Shown one piece after another: positions 22,978-34,816 of a stretch of 64,000 nucleotides of DNA; within the stretch, counting starts at the first letter, position 1; every line of letters starts with the position of its first letter. The stretch comes from Aralia elata (Eukaryota; Streptophyta; Magnoliopsida; Apiales; Araliaceae): positions 186,001 to 250,000 of the forward strand of contig JAVJAP010000356.1 of assembly GCA_034770075.1 (NCBI GenBank). Direction: 5' to 3'. The notes under the pieces were generated by a model, which did not search any database, was not told the DNA's origin, and was given only the letters and a program-made list of their open reading frames with translations. The translations under genes and the position numbers were made by a program.

Positions 22978-24751
22978 TGTGACACCCCCAAATTCAGGTA
23001 CCAATACCTCGAATCTGGTGCTCATGATAAAATACATCCATACACCTTTAAACAACATAAATCAATTAATGCAGAATAAATAAACATATGTTGTTCATTA
23101 CAAAAGATTTACTACGGTCCCAAGGTCTATAACCTTAATTAAACACATCACGGAATGCAATAATAATACAAAACGATTCCACGATTACAAAATGGGATAG
23201 TACATATAACTATTCCTTAAGCTTTCCTTTGCCTTTGTCCGCTTTGGAACTCTCCGGCTTAACTGTAATAGGTTCATGATATAGCAAGGGTGAGCAACTA
23301 CTTTGCTCAACAAGTTTGAAATGAATAAAGAAGATATATCATGAATGAATGAGAATAATAATCGAATAGTTCAACAATTTAAGAATATTGAAGAAATAGT
23401 TGACAATATAATCAAAGTTCAAATAAAATAATGAATATTGACTATTTACTGTTGAGTGGTCCAATAGACCATGAACTTTTGGCTAAAGGATCAATCATTC
23501 GACTGACCCTTTTAAACGCCTGGCCCGTCAGTAGTACATGAGGGGATCAGCCTATCGTACCCTATGTATATGCATAACATTTAACTCTGACTGCATCGAA
23601 TAACCAACACATTAAAATCCCCTAAATAAGGGTTCCTCTCTCAGTCCAAGAATCCATACCAACAATCGGTTTGGATAGCTTTTAAAATAATAACCTGTAC
23701 ATGTCTAGCCGAAACAAATGGCGTAGACTATTTTCTTGAACAGTTCATGAATGAAGAACTTAACGTTTCACAGTCCAATAACAGATAATGAATTCAAATG
23801 CATAAGCTGCGAATATCAATAATTTATCCTTGATGTGGAGTTATTGACAATAATCAATCCATTAATATAATTTGAAAGTAATAACTCGATTTGAGTCATG
23901 AAACTTGCAATAATATACAACATTTGTATAAGATAGGAAACTTGCTCAAATAAAAATAGTTGAGTAAGGAACTTGTAATAATATAGAATGATTGCTCAAT
24001 CAATAAATAACTCGCACAATAAACAAAAGTTGTACGGTTGAGAAAACCTGCCCAATATTAAATTGAGTTAGGGTAAGAAAACTTGCCCAACACAAGGGTT
24101 AGGTAAGCGATAGGAAACTTGCCTGGTGCATCTGCTACAATATTACAACACACGCTCCTTAATATCCTACACATGTAAATACATATTCACCTAACAATTA
24201 GTGACATAACAGATACCAAATATTGGTTTATGCTACTCTATAATGTCCCATTCATATTAGAAACAAACTATTAAACAAGGTTATGCCCACTAGTTAGGGC
24301 GTTACGATGCTTGTACGTTGGTACGCCAAACTTGCCTATTCGAACGCCCAAGCGACACGCAATTGCGTACGCCTAGCACGCCCCTTCAATTTATCTAATA
24401 CTCATTGGCTAATCCTAAGTATCATTATAATTCATAACATTCATGTTTTAGGACTTAGAACAATGTCTTTATTATCGGAAGCATTATACATTGCACATGC
24501 GCATGACCGACGCTTTCCGTTTGCACAATAGCCCTAAAAAGGTCAATTTCAAAATTGCTCCAGTTAGAAAATTTCAATTCTAATTAATGGAAGTTGTAGG
24601 TCTATCTCTAAGCTTTCTGAATCATCTTGAATCACCCAAATCCGAGTCCATATGAGAAAGTTATGACCATTTTCCCAACGGACGTCGAAGCTGAGTCGGG
24701 CAACGCACACGCAGGCGGGCGGCACCAGGCGCACGACGTGCAGTAGCGCGC
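22978..24751 (-). repeat. Solo LTR C, left part (chromovirus-type)
   Basis: Left end TGTGACACCCCCAAATTCAGG; right end GTTACA at 37974. The target duplication ACTAA is exact (22973-22977 and 37975-37979). It shares blocks with LTR A and the 58705 LTR (GGTC-N5-GACC then ATGAAC, GGATCAG, TGCTCAACAAG). Split at 24751 by Athila-1; without it the LTR is about 3.6 kb. It contains the 12-bp palindrome ACGCAATTGCGT at 24357-24368 and a GC-rich block around the Athila site. Confidence 0.82.
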
Positions 24752-26054
24752 TGTTGTCCGATTTTACAATCAATAATTACGTGCAAGTATACACTATCAA
24801 CAAGTAATAAAGTGATAAGAGAGAGTATCGAACCCACAAAGAATTACTGTATTTTAGACTTCCAATTATCAATCTTAACTATGCCTATTCTATTAAACAA
24901 TCACAAATTTGGGTTTTTAATTGGTAATAATTAAATAAATACTAACACTAACAATTAATTCAAAGGTTGAAATTCAGATTTACGATGATTAAGACTACAA
25001 TATCTCCAGTTATTTATCATAAATCAATCTCTCTATATCTTCCAAGTATTCCCTTCAATGGAGTTGTTAACAGAAATTCAATTGTATTTATAAGCCCTTT
25101 TCCAAGTGATCAAATAAATCTATCTATTCCAATTACTCTACGATATTCCTATGCAAAGTTAAAGGATTAAATTCATTAAGTTCCAATTTCCAATTGTTAC
25201 ATGCAGCAAAGAGATATCCCTATTCACTTCACAAATCTAATTATTCAACACTTGCAAATAATTAAGAATACACGCTATCTTATCCAGTTCTAACCCTAGA
25301 TTTCATCTCCCGAATTCATCTAAGGTAACCCGCTAATTGTCGGCCAAACAATTAATCAACAAGCATAAAATAAGATAGACAACTCCCATCAAATTGAACA
25401 ATTGAAATCAAATAGATAATCAACTCATAACTATAACTGGTTCCATTGTAGCCTTAACTAAGAATTTAGTTCATACTAACAAGTAAAACTAGAATACTAA
25501 AATAAGTCATCATAATTAATTACAAATCAGAGGATAAAGATTAAAAGAAAACTCAGTATAATCTCTAGCTCTCTAATCTGAACTTCTAAGGATGCTTGAC
25601 TTGTCCTCCAATCTCCTTGCTCAGCTCTAAAAGTCAATCTCTGAATATCAGTCTGTGTCTCTTTTAATCCAAGTATTGATCTTTTATTTATAGTCTCCTT
25701 GAGTCCCTCAATCAGATTAATAACAAGAGTCCTTGACCACTTCAACCTTTCCAAAATAACTGAATGCCAGCAACTTAAAAAATTTCCATCAGCCGCTTTC
25801 TCGCCCCGGCGAGAAGTTCAGGTCAAAAGTTCTCGCCCCGGCGAACTTCCACCCCAGCGAGAAATATAACTCACAAATTCTCGCCCCGGCGAGAATGCCC
25901 TGCACCCAGCCAATTTTCTTCTTTTCAATCCGCAGCCAGCCATGACCTACAAAAGTAACATGAAAGCAAATAAAAGATACCAAAAACACTTAAAAATAAG
26001 TAAAGAACTATGCCATAGACATATCAAACTCGTAGGCTAAAAACCTACTCATTA
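24752..26054 (-). repeat. Athila-1 3' LTR
   Basis: Direct repeat of 34817-36119, same length. The sense start has mutated from TGATGAG to TAATGAG (26054). TATA box TATAAATAA at 25684-25692; palindrome cluster 25798-25896 in U3. Confidence 0.92.
25798..25896. repeat. Palindrome cluster TTCTCGCC-CC-GGCGAGAA in the Athila-1 3' LTR
   Basis: Copies at 25798-25815, 25829-25846 (one side altered), 25849-25865 (degenerate) and 25877-25896. The same cluster lies at 35863-35961 in the 5' LTR. It is in U3, upstream of the TATA box. Confidence 0.88.
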
Positions 26055-26093
26055 AATACCCCCAAACTCAAAACTTTGCTTGTCCTCAAGCAA
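26055..26093 (-). promoter_or_regulatory. Athila-1 3' PPT with adjacent AGGA-loop hairpin
   Basis: Sense strand GAGTTTGGGGGTATT abuts the 3' LTR and is the expected plus-strand primer. Just upstream (26076-26093) TTGCTTG-AGGA-CAAGCAA is a perfect 7-bp stem. Confidence 0.8.
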
Positions 26094-27145
26094 ACACAAA
26101 ACTAACCAAAAACACATCTAAACTAACTACCAACATGAATGCAAATACATGACTAACCATACTCAAGCAATTACTCAACAGACATCATAAAAATCCGGCC
26201 TTAGAAAATCAGTAACTACCAATTCAACATAATTTCAACCTCACACTATCCAAGAGCCAACTATTAGCAATTATGAATCACTCTTAACCCTTCCATAAGT
26301 ATGCAACATATATTAAACCAATCAGAGTATGAATCCAACTCTAAGTATCACAATGCTCAAAAGAGATAAATTCACAGATCTTGCTTTTAAGCTCAACTTG
26401 CTATTCACTTGTCTTCTCAGTTTTTCTCTTTTTCTTTAACGAGTGCGTTTTACGCTCCATCTCGTCATATATCCCGACTAGTGCAATGTTCATCTTTATT
26501 AGGCTATTCAGTGCTACCCGTGTAGCGAACTTTTAACTAACGACTCCCAAACCAGACGATTTTAGGGCGCTGAGTGTAAAGACATCTCCTAAGGGTATAC
26601 TCATTCAAATGACACCGGCCATAAAGACAAACTTAGTCAAGACCTGCTCTTATCTGTCTATATTCATTAATTCATAGTTTTCTTGCACTTAGACAGACAT
26701 CGAAGCAGTATTTATTCAAAATTATTTTCATTTTTCATTTTTTTTAGATCCAACAAGTGATAACAGTCTATATCTACATATGAGCATGTAATAAACCAAA
26801 GAAGAACCAACTCCTAATTACTTTAATACACATTCGTGAACAAGTAAAAACCAAGGGTCTCAAATAACCACAACTAAAATAGTTAAACTCCAGATTTAAC
26901 GATAAGTATCCATCCCATTAAACTATAGTAGACTAATCAAATTTCATCATTGGCCATCCCTAAATGACTTCCATAAATGCATTGCTTGAATACCTCTAAA
27001 TGAAAAATCATATGATCCCATGCTACTAAATTTTTGGATTTTTTTTTTCAAATAAATAAACAACGAGTAAAAACTAGGCTAAACTAAAACTCATGCAACT
27101 AAAACTAAAGATGCTATGCAACTAAACATGCAAATATGCAATTAC
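26094..27145. other. Athila-1 3' untranslated region between two PPT modules
   Basis: About 1 kb of AT-rich non-coding sequence. It includes one copy of GCGTTTTACGCTCCATCTC near 26446-26464, a motif repeated three times in Athila-2. No supported ORF. Confidence 0.6.
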
Positions 27146-27182
27146 ACCCCCCCAAACTCAAACGAAACAATGTCCTCATTGT
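27146..27182 (-). promoter_or_regulatory. Athila-1 upstream (second) PPT-like tract with AGGA-loop hairpin
   Basis: Sense ACAATG-AGGA-CATTGT (27167-27182), then GAGTTTGGGGGGG. Same architecture as the 3' module, with a different stem. It sits just after the ORF3 stop. Confidence 0.65.
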
Positions 27183-27226
27183 GAAAAGAATAAAGAAAGT
27201 TAAGAACGGAGGAATCCCCTGGTAGT

Positions 27227-28441
27227 TCAAGCAGTAGGCTCGAACTCATCATCGTCATTTGGGGACGGTGGTGGAAAAACTGGCAATGGCTGGGCTGCGG
27301 GAAACTGAACAAGATCCATCATCGGCTGCATATTAGAGTACATGTTCGCCATGGCTTGGGTGCAACTCTGCTGATACGCATACATATGCTCCTGCCGATC
27401 CGCCAATCGCTGGTTCTGCCTCAACATGGTCTTATGATGGGAATCAATAAGACGCTGCAACTCTCGAAACTGGAGGCTGAACTTGGCTTTCCTTGGCCCA
27501 GTAGAAGTGGAAGGACCTTCCGAAGGACCCGCTCCCTCATCATCATCAGACTCATTAGATTCATGTTCCTCTTCAGTAGCAGGAGAATGAACTATGTAAC
27601 CCATACCACGGGGATGTGACTCACCGCCATCCCATTCCTTATAGCGTGCAATCAGACGGTGGTCCAACACCAACAATGGTTGCTGCAAAGCCTCCTCAGC
27701 TCCCCAACGAACTCCCGCACGAAGACACAATCCACATATCAACGAAGGGTGTGGTAAACCACCCTGACTATGCAAAGTCCGTAAAGTGCAGCGAATCGAT
27801 GCCTCAATCAGCTAACCCACATTGATCTCAATCCCCGTCACAATAGCATATAATAATAAAGCTTTCTCCTTGGGTATATCACTCACATGTTGCGACGGCA
27901 TAAGTTTCGCAGAGAGGAAAGCATACCAAACCTTCCCATAACGACTCAAGTCCTTGCTATGGAACATAGGTGCAGCACGTGGCCCTCTAGATATCCATGT
28001 CGTCTTAGGCCTGCATAAGTCAGTAACTACCTTCTCCACATTGGGCCCCTCCTCAAGGAATCGAGTGTATCGGCAACATAAATCAGGCCTCAAGTTGTAA
28101 TACTCATTGATCGTTTGGGCACTGAAGGAAACTGTCTTGCCCGGTATTGTAACCTCACATGGTGCCGCGTCCTCTGCATTAGCATAAAACTCTTTAACTA
28201 TGGCTATACATGCAGGCTCCGGATGGGCAGTGAATGTCTCCCATCCCCTCTCTACTATCTGATGCATCATCTCACCATCAACCACTTCATCAGGCGTGAG
28301 ACCCCGTTCGGGAGTTAGAGCTTTACCCGATGTATACGATTCATACCTATTAGCCGCCTCTGCACTGACAAACTTTCTTCGATCAAAGTGCCTGGATGGA
28401 GTAGACGAAGATCCCTCACCACGATGCCTTTTTGGAGCCAT
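27227..28441 (-). pseudogene. Athila-1 third ORF (env-position gene), one premature stop
   Basis: A single frame of about 405 codons from MAPKRHRGEG (28441) with one TAG at about 27812-27814 after EINVG, where CAG-to-TAG is the likely change. The N-terminal half has the plant transposon-protein pattern of Athila ORF3 (VKEFYANAEDA, ARLMPS-like SAKLMPSQHVSD, KALLLYAIVTGIEINVG). The C-terminal half is acidic (ESDDDEGAGPSEG) with a probable coiled coil (LQRLIDSHHKTMLRQNQRLADRQE) and a proline-rich, DDDE tail. It lies where retroviruses carry env, but no signal peptide or membrane segment is visible, so an envelope role is not supported. Function unknown. The first Met (28471) adds ten non-conserved residues and was not chosen. 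Confidence 0.75.
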
Positions 28442-29361
28442 GATTGATCTTTTGACAAATAACCCAAACACTACAATCTGCTACACAATAACAATTCCCC
28501 CCAAACTCTAACTTTTCTAACTCCAAAGTGATAGAATCGCAATCCAATGGAATAGATTTGAAGAGCAACCCCTAGAATACTTGCATGCAACGATAAAGCA
28601 AATAGAAATCTTGAAAACCACAAAGTATTCCTTCTATTTAATGAGAGATGGATTAGACAGAGGCTGGGGTTTGTCTTTATAGTGGTACGATTTAGGGTTT
28701 GCGTAGGAATTCAAGTATGGAAAGAAATTGGGAAGAAATTAGGAGTGAAATTGGAAGGATTCGGGTTGGGTTGGTATTGGAGAAGGAGAAATAGTGTTTT
28801 GGAGAAGTTGCATGGGAGTTGGGATGTTAAAAATCAAATTAGAATCGGATTTTAAAAACTGATTTCGCGATTCTCGCCGAGGCGAGAAAATAAGGTTATG
28901 AACCTCGCTGGGGCGAGAATCGGCAGAGAGGTTGGGGCTGGGGCGAGAAAAATCCAGGCCGGGGCGCACTTCAACAGAGAGGTTCTCACCGGGGCGAGAA
29001 TCCTTAGTGCAATTTTCTCGCCGGGGCGAGAATCCTCAGACTTGAAATTTTTTCCTGCTTTTCCCTCGTGATCCTCTTGTCCTCTCTTGTACCATCCCAA
29101 TGAACATGTTTCCTCCTTCTAACGCATTCCCATAGACTGTATCCCTGTTTCAATGAACACACCATAAATGAGTTAAACACGGACCAAATTCAACAGAAAC
29201 GCTAAAACTACTCCTATAAAAAAAAATTAACTATACTAATTCTATGAAAGCAATAAAATATCATGATTGGGTTGCCTCCCATCAAGCGCTTGGTTTATAG
29301 TCGTTAGCCCGACTTTCTCAGCAGTATTAGGCTTCAGCTTGATTGGGAGCAAAAAGGTGAA
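28442..29361. other. Athila-1 spacer between integrase and ORF3
   Basis: Non-coding. Holds a second palindrome cluster (28870-29035) and a conserved TTGGGTTGCCTCCC (about 29267-29280) also found at 49875-49888 in Athila-2. A CCCCCC tract at 28498 lacks the AGGA hairpin. Confidence 0.6.
28870..29035. repeat. Internal palindrome cluster TTCTCGCC-GG-GGCGAGAA of Athila-1
   Basis: About six full or partial copies. The central pair is GG on the plus strand, whereas in the LTRs it is CC, so this cluster is in inverted orientation relative to those in the LTRs. Confidence 0.85.
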
Positions 29362-32300
29362 TCACTGATATTTGTCGATCCACATCGCCTCCCCAATAAT
29401 GTTTGAGTCGCTGACCGTTGACTTTGAATGTGCGCTTTGAATTCGATTCTTCGACTCAATTGCCCCGTGAGAACCTACAGCAGTGATAATGAAAGAGCCT
29501 GACCATCTAGACTTCAGTTTTCCCGGAAATAAACGCAGTCTGGAGTTGAATAATAGCACAGCTTGTCCCGGCTCGAATTTTCGATCCAATATTCGTTTGT
29601 CATGCCACCTTTTGACTTTTTCTTTGTACAGCTTGGCATTCTCATAGGCATGATTATGAAACTCCTCCATCTCGTTTAATTAGAGCAACCTTTTCTCACC
29701 AGTAGCTTGAAGATCAAGGTTCAACTTTTGAATTGCCCAATAGGCCTTATGCTCAAGTTCGACCGGTAAATGACATGCTTTCCCATAAACCATACGATAC
29801 GGCGACATTCTGATGGGATTCTTATAAGCAGTGCGATATGCCCATAAAGCATCGTCTAGTTTCATTGCCCAATCCTTACGAGTCGGGTTTACCACTTTCT
29901 CCAGAATTTGCTTAATTTCCCGATTTGATACCTCTTCTTGGCCATTCGTTTGGGGATGATAAGCCGTAGCAATCTGGTGTTTGACTCCGTACTTAGCTAA
30001 CAACTTAGTGAACTGCTTGTTACAAAAATGAGTACCTTCGTCACTGATTATGGCTCTTAGTGTACCGAATCTAGTAAAGATATTCTTGTGCAGGAACCGT
30101 AGAACCACTTTGGCATCATTGGTGTGTAATGCAAGTGCTTCGACCCATTTTGATACGTAATCTACCGCCAAAAGTATGTATTGATTGTTGAATGATGACG
30201 AAAACGACCCCATAAAGTCAATACCCCAAACATCAAATAGTTCAACCTCAAGGATAATGTTGAGAGGCATTTCGTGCCGCTTCGAGATGTTTCCAACCCG
30301 TTGACATCTATCACACTTAAGCACAAAGAGATGGGCGTCCTTGAACAACGAAGGCCAGTAAAATCCCGACTGTAACACCTTTGCTGCAGTTCTTTCTCCT
30401 CCATAATGGCCTCCATAATCCGACGAATGGCAATGAGTCAATATGCTCTCCATTTCTTCCTGTGGCACACAACGTCTTATCATCTGATCCGCATAAGTTT
30501 TGAAGAGGAATGGCTCATCCCAATAGTACTGTTTGATATCATGGAGAAATTTCTTTCTTTGCTGAAAAGTGAAATCTTGCGGAAGAACATTACTGACTAG
30601 GAAGTTCACATAATCAGCATACCAAGGGACTTCGGTGTTGATACCAAACAACTGTTCATCTGGAAACGACTCATTGATTACCACATCATTCTTTTTCTGC
30701 ATGTCAGTATTCTCTAACCTTGAAAGATGATCAGCCACTTGATTCTCCGTACCTTTCCTATCTCGAATCTCCAAGTCAAATTCTTGCAACAAGAGGACCC
30801 ATTGAATCAACCTAGGTTTGGCATCATTCTTTGCAATCAAGTATTTGATAGCTGCATGATCAGTGTAGACAATCACCTTGGTTCCAATCAGATATGCTCG
30901 AAACTTGTCAAAGGCAAATACTACTGCAAGCAACTCTTTCTCTGTAGTAGTATAATTTAATTGAGCTTCTGTGAGTGTCTTACTTGAGTAGTAGATGGTG
31001 TGAAAAACCTTGTCCCTTCGCTGACCCAACACAGCTCCCACTGCATAATCACTTGCGTCACACATCAACTCAAAAGGCAAAGTCCAATCGGGAGCAACTA
31101 TGATCGGGGCTGTGATTAACTTCTTTTTCAGCGCTTCAAAGGCTTCAATGCAAGCTTGATCCATCTTAAAGGGAACATCTTTCTCAAGGAGTGAACTCAA
31201 TGGTTTTGAAATTTTTGCGAAATCCTTGATGAATCGACGGTAGAATCCTGCATGTCCGAGAAAACTTCTAATGCCTTTTACAGATGTCGGTGGAGGTAGC
31301 TTTTCAATAGTTTCGATCTTTGCCCTATCCACCTCTAGACCTGCGTCGGATACTTTATGCCCCAGAATAATCCCTTCGCGCACCATAAAGTGGCACTTTT
31401 CCTAATTAAGCACCAGATTCGTCTCCACACAACGCTTCAGTACTAAGATGAGATTATTAAGACACAAGTCAAAACTATCACCGAATACAGAGAAGTCATC
31501 CATGAAAACCTCCAAATTTTGTTCAACCATATCCGAGAAGATAGCCATCATGCATCGCTGGAATGTAGCTGGTGCATTACATAACCCGAAAGACATTCTC
31601 CGGAATGCAAACGTTCCATAAGGACATGTAAAAGTTGTTTTCTCTTGATCCTCCGGAGCTATCACTATCTGGTTATATCCTGAGTATCCATTGAGAAGGC
31701 AATAAAACTGATGACCGGACAACCTATCCAATATATGATCAATAAATGGCAAAGGAGAGTGATCCTTGCGCGTAGCTTTGTTCAACTTGCGGTAATCCAT
31801 ACACACTCTCCAACCTGTAACTGTTCTTGTAGGAATGAGTTCATTGTTTTCGTTCTCAACCACTGTTATCCCTCCCTTTTTAGGCACGCATTGTACGGGA
31901 CTTACCCAAGCACTATCTGAAATTGGATAGATAATACCGGCGTCTAACCACTTAATAATTTCCTTCTTCACCACGTCTTTCATAATCGGATTCAATCTTC
32001 TTTGTTGCTCAATGACCAATTTTGCTCCTTCTTCAAGCAGAATTTTATGCATGCAAAATGACGGACTAATTCCCTTGATGTCTGCTATTGTCCACCCAAT
32101 TGCTGTTTTATACTCACGCAAAACCCTTAATAGTTTTTCTTCTTGAGATTCATTCAAATGCGCAGAAACTATTACTGGTAGTGTGTCCGAGTCTCCCAAG
32201 TAAGCATACCATAAATGAGATGGAAGGGGTTTGAGTTCAAGCACATGTGGCTCTTCCACTGACGGTTTGGACCTCTTTTCTCCTTTGTTCGGCCGGTCAA

Positions 32301-32511
32301 GTACATCAAATTGCCTGCTAAATTTTCGAGGAATCGGTAATGAGTCTAGAACCTTGACATAATCCCACTCATCTGGCTCATCAAAAGTATCTATCCCAAC
32401 CAGAGCAGCTTCTAATGGATCTTCAACAATAATTGCCATGGTTTGTTCATTCACAATTTCATCAAGCAGGTCTATCCGTAAGCATTCCTCGCCCTCCTTA
32501 GGGAATTTCAT
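29362..32511 (-). pseudogene. Athila-1 pol: RT, RNase H, integrase
   Basis: One frame carries the whole enzyme region, broken by TAG at about 31402 (Trp TGG to TAG after LVLN), TAA at about 29680 (Gln CAA to TAA after EKRLL) and a late frame change near 29470. RT motifs: GWRVCMDYRKLNKAT, SGYNQI, FGLCNAPATFQRCMM and active site EVFMDDFSVFGD. RNase H: LMCDASDYAVGAVL, TEKELLAVVFAF, VYTDHAA, DHLSRL. Integrase: HCHSSDYGGHYG...CDRCQR zinc finger; D in WGIDFMG, D in IISDEGTHF, E in GQEEVSNREIK. All three catalytic residues remain. The first codons follow a TAG at 32512 that separates it from protease. It copies RNA and integrates cDNA. Confidence 0.9.
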
Positions 32512-33600
32512 CTATTTAAACACATTAAAGGTGACTTCCTGATCTTGAACTCTCATTGTCAATTCACCTTTCTGAACATCTATCAATGTTCTCCTTGTTG
32601 CTAGGAATGGACGACCTAGAATGATGGGGATCTCCTTATCCTCCTCGTAATCCAAAACGATGAAATCAGCTGGGAAGATGAATTTATCGACTTTAACCAA
32701 AATATCTTCCACAATACCCTTCGGATATGTCACTGATCTGTCTGCCAACTGCAAGCTGATGTTTGTCGGTTTTGGTGCCTTTAGCCCAAGCTGAGTGTAA
32801 ACTGATAACGGCATTAAATTGATGCTAGCTCCTAAATCACACAATCCCATTCCAGAGAACTGGTTACCAATTACACAAGGGATAGTGAAGCTTCCTGGAT
32901 CCTTTAGTTTAGGTGGCAACTTGTTTTGCAAAATTGCGCTGCACTCCTCGCTGAGTGCCACCGTTTCGAATTCACCCAATTTCCTTTTCTTTGACAAAAC
33001 CTCCTTCATAAACTTTGCATAACTAGGCATCTGTTCTAGGGCTTCTGCAAATGGTATATTAATGTGTAGTTTCTTGAAAACATCCAAAAATCTGGAAAAT
33101 TGCTTGTCTAGCTTGGCTTTCTGCAATCTTTGTGGAAAGGGTACGGGAGGCACTATACTATCTAGCTTGAGTTCCTTTGACTTTACCTCCAAACCTGTAT
33201 CCTTCACCTTTTCTGATTCATTCACCTTACTTTTCACCGGTGCTTCCTCATCCTCATTCTCCACAACTGTTTTTGGTTTCGAATTTCCTTTAACTTCATC
33301 AGGCAGCTCTTTACCACTCCTTAAGGTGACAGCCTTACACTGTTCCTTTCCTTCCGTTCTTGGGTTAACTTCTGTATCGCTTGGAAGTGCTCCTTGTGGT
33401 CGAGTGTTCAAGACGTGAGCCAACTGTCCCAGCTGGTTTTCCAAGTTCCTAATTGACACTGCCTGGCTCTTCATATTCAAATCTACCTGAGTTAGCAACT
33501 TATCTTGATCATTCATTTTTTTCTCAGATGTTGTGATAAACTTTGCCAACGATTCGTCTAAACTCGGTTTTTTCTCTGCCTGGGTTCTGAAAACCTGGGG
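32512..33600 (-). pseudogene. Athila-1 gag C-terminus and aspartic protease
   Basis: The frame runs from a G6 run at 33597-33602, where a 1-base slip separates it from upstream gag, to TAG 32512. The first third is a gag tail (NLENQLGQLAHVLNTRPQG, TLRSGKEL). The protease has the Athila-type active site LCDLGASINLMPLSV and the second signature EIPIILGRPFLATRRT. It ends VTFNVFK. The stop replaces a sense codon (Athila-2 reads on as VFKAMK). Confidence 0.82.
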
Positions 33601-34580
33601 GGATTTTGAGTTCTAGGAGCGGGATTTTGAATCTGAGTGTTATTGCTCCAAGAGAAACCCAGATGATTCTTCCACCCCGGATTATAAGCATTCTGATATG
33701 GCTGTTGCGGTCTGTTATAACTCCCCAAATACTATACCGATTCCAAATTAATGGCACAATACTCCGTTGGATGTGCACCTGCACATAGCTCACACACATA
33801 GGCTACTTGCTGGACTTTCGATTCTGCCAAAGCTTCAATCTTCTTAGACATGGCCGCCATCTGAGCTGTTAGTGCCGTGACCGCATCTACTTCCAAAACT
33901 CCAGCTACCTTTTGGTGATTCATTCTTGACGTCGGCCATTGGTAGTTATTTGCAGCCATAGTCTCTAACAAAGTTAAAGCTTCATCAAAATTCTTATCCA
34001 TTAAAGCTCCCCCCGCAGCTGCATCTATACTTGCTCGAGTGTTACTACTCAACCCATTGTAGAATGACTGAATCTGCAGCCACTTGGGTAACGCATGATG
34101 TGGACATCTTCTCAATAACTCTTTGAACCTTTCCCAAGCCTCGGACAGTGACTCTCCATGACTTTGCTCAAAAGTAGAAATATCGTTTCTCAACTTAGCA
34201 GACTTAGCCGGCGGAAAGAATTTTGCGAGGAATTTCTGGGCCAAGTCATCCCAAGTTGTGATGGACCCTGGCGGAAGTGAATGCAACCAACCCTTTACTT
34301 TATCCCTTAGTGTAAACGGAAATAGACGTAATCTCACCGCATCATCAGATACATTGGGATATTTGAATGTATCACAAATCTCAAGAAAGATAACCAAGTG
34401 TGCATTAAGATCGTCGTTGGCTAATCCCCCAAACTGTACCGAATTCTGAATCATCTGAATTGTACTCGGCTTGATCTCGAAGGAATTAGCAGTGATGGCT
34501 GGCCTCGTGATGCTTTACTTGATGTCATCTATCTTAGGCATAACATATTCCCTCAATGATTTTTGTTCTTCGTTAGCCAT
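33601..34580 (-). pseudogene. Athila-1 gag capsid region
   Basis: Starts MANEEQKSLREY at 34580. An in-frame TAA (34515-34517) follows after about 21 codons, then the long open part with NSVQFGG, RLRLFPFTLRDKVKGWLHSLP, TWDDLAQKFLAKFFPP and FNGL/YNGLS patterns of plant Ty3 gag, then a TAG at 33732 (probable CAG change) after the degenerate Cys/His segment CELCAGAHPTEYC. It forms the particle shell and binds RNA. Confidence 0.82.
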
Positions 34581-34792
34581 TTTCTCTTTCTCAAGTGTCT
34601 CCTGACAGAATTTTCTCAACTGACGAAGCTTGTTCTCAAGATTATCCTCACACTGCACGAGTTACGGTTGTTTTGATCGCGTTTGCATAAACGAATCAAA
34701 CCAAACCTGAACAAGAAACAAAAGAAAAATAAGTTTGCTTAACTAAAACAGACTTAATTAAACTGATATTGAAAATTATAAACACAAATAAT
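34581..34792. other. Athila-1 leader between PBS and gag
   Basis: About 210 bp of leader, no ORF. Confidence 0.5.
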
Positions 34793-34810
34793 TCCCCGGC
34801 AGCGACGCCA
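34793..34810 (-). promoter_or_regulatory. Athila-1 primer-binding site
   Basis: Sense TGGCGTCGCTGCCGGGGA, six bases inside the 5' LTR; close to the Athila site attributed to tRNA-Asp. Confidence 0.75.
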
Positions 34811-34816
34811 AAAACT

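Noticed and set aside
24307..24531. Plus-strand frame in LTR C
   Set aside because: Lies inside an LTR with no homologous open frame in related LTRs A or 58705.
27227..28441. Athila ORF3 as a viral envelope protein
   Set aside because: No signal peptide, membrane segment or glycoprotein pattern; only its position suggests env.
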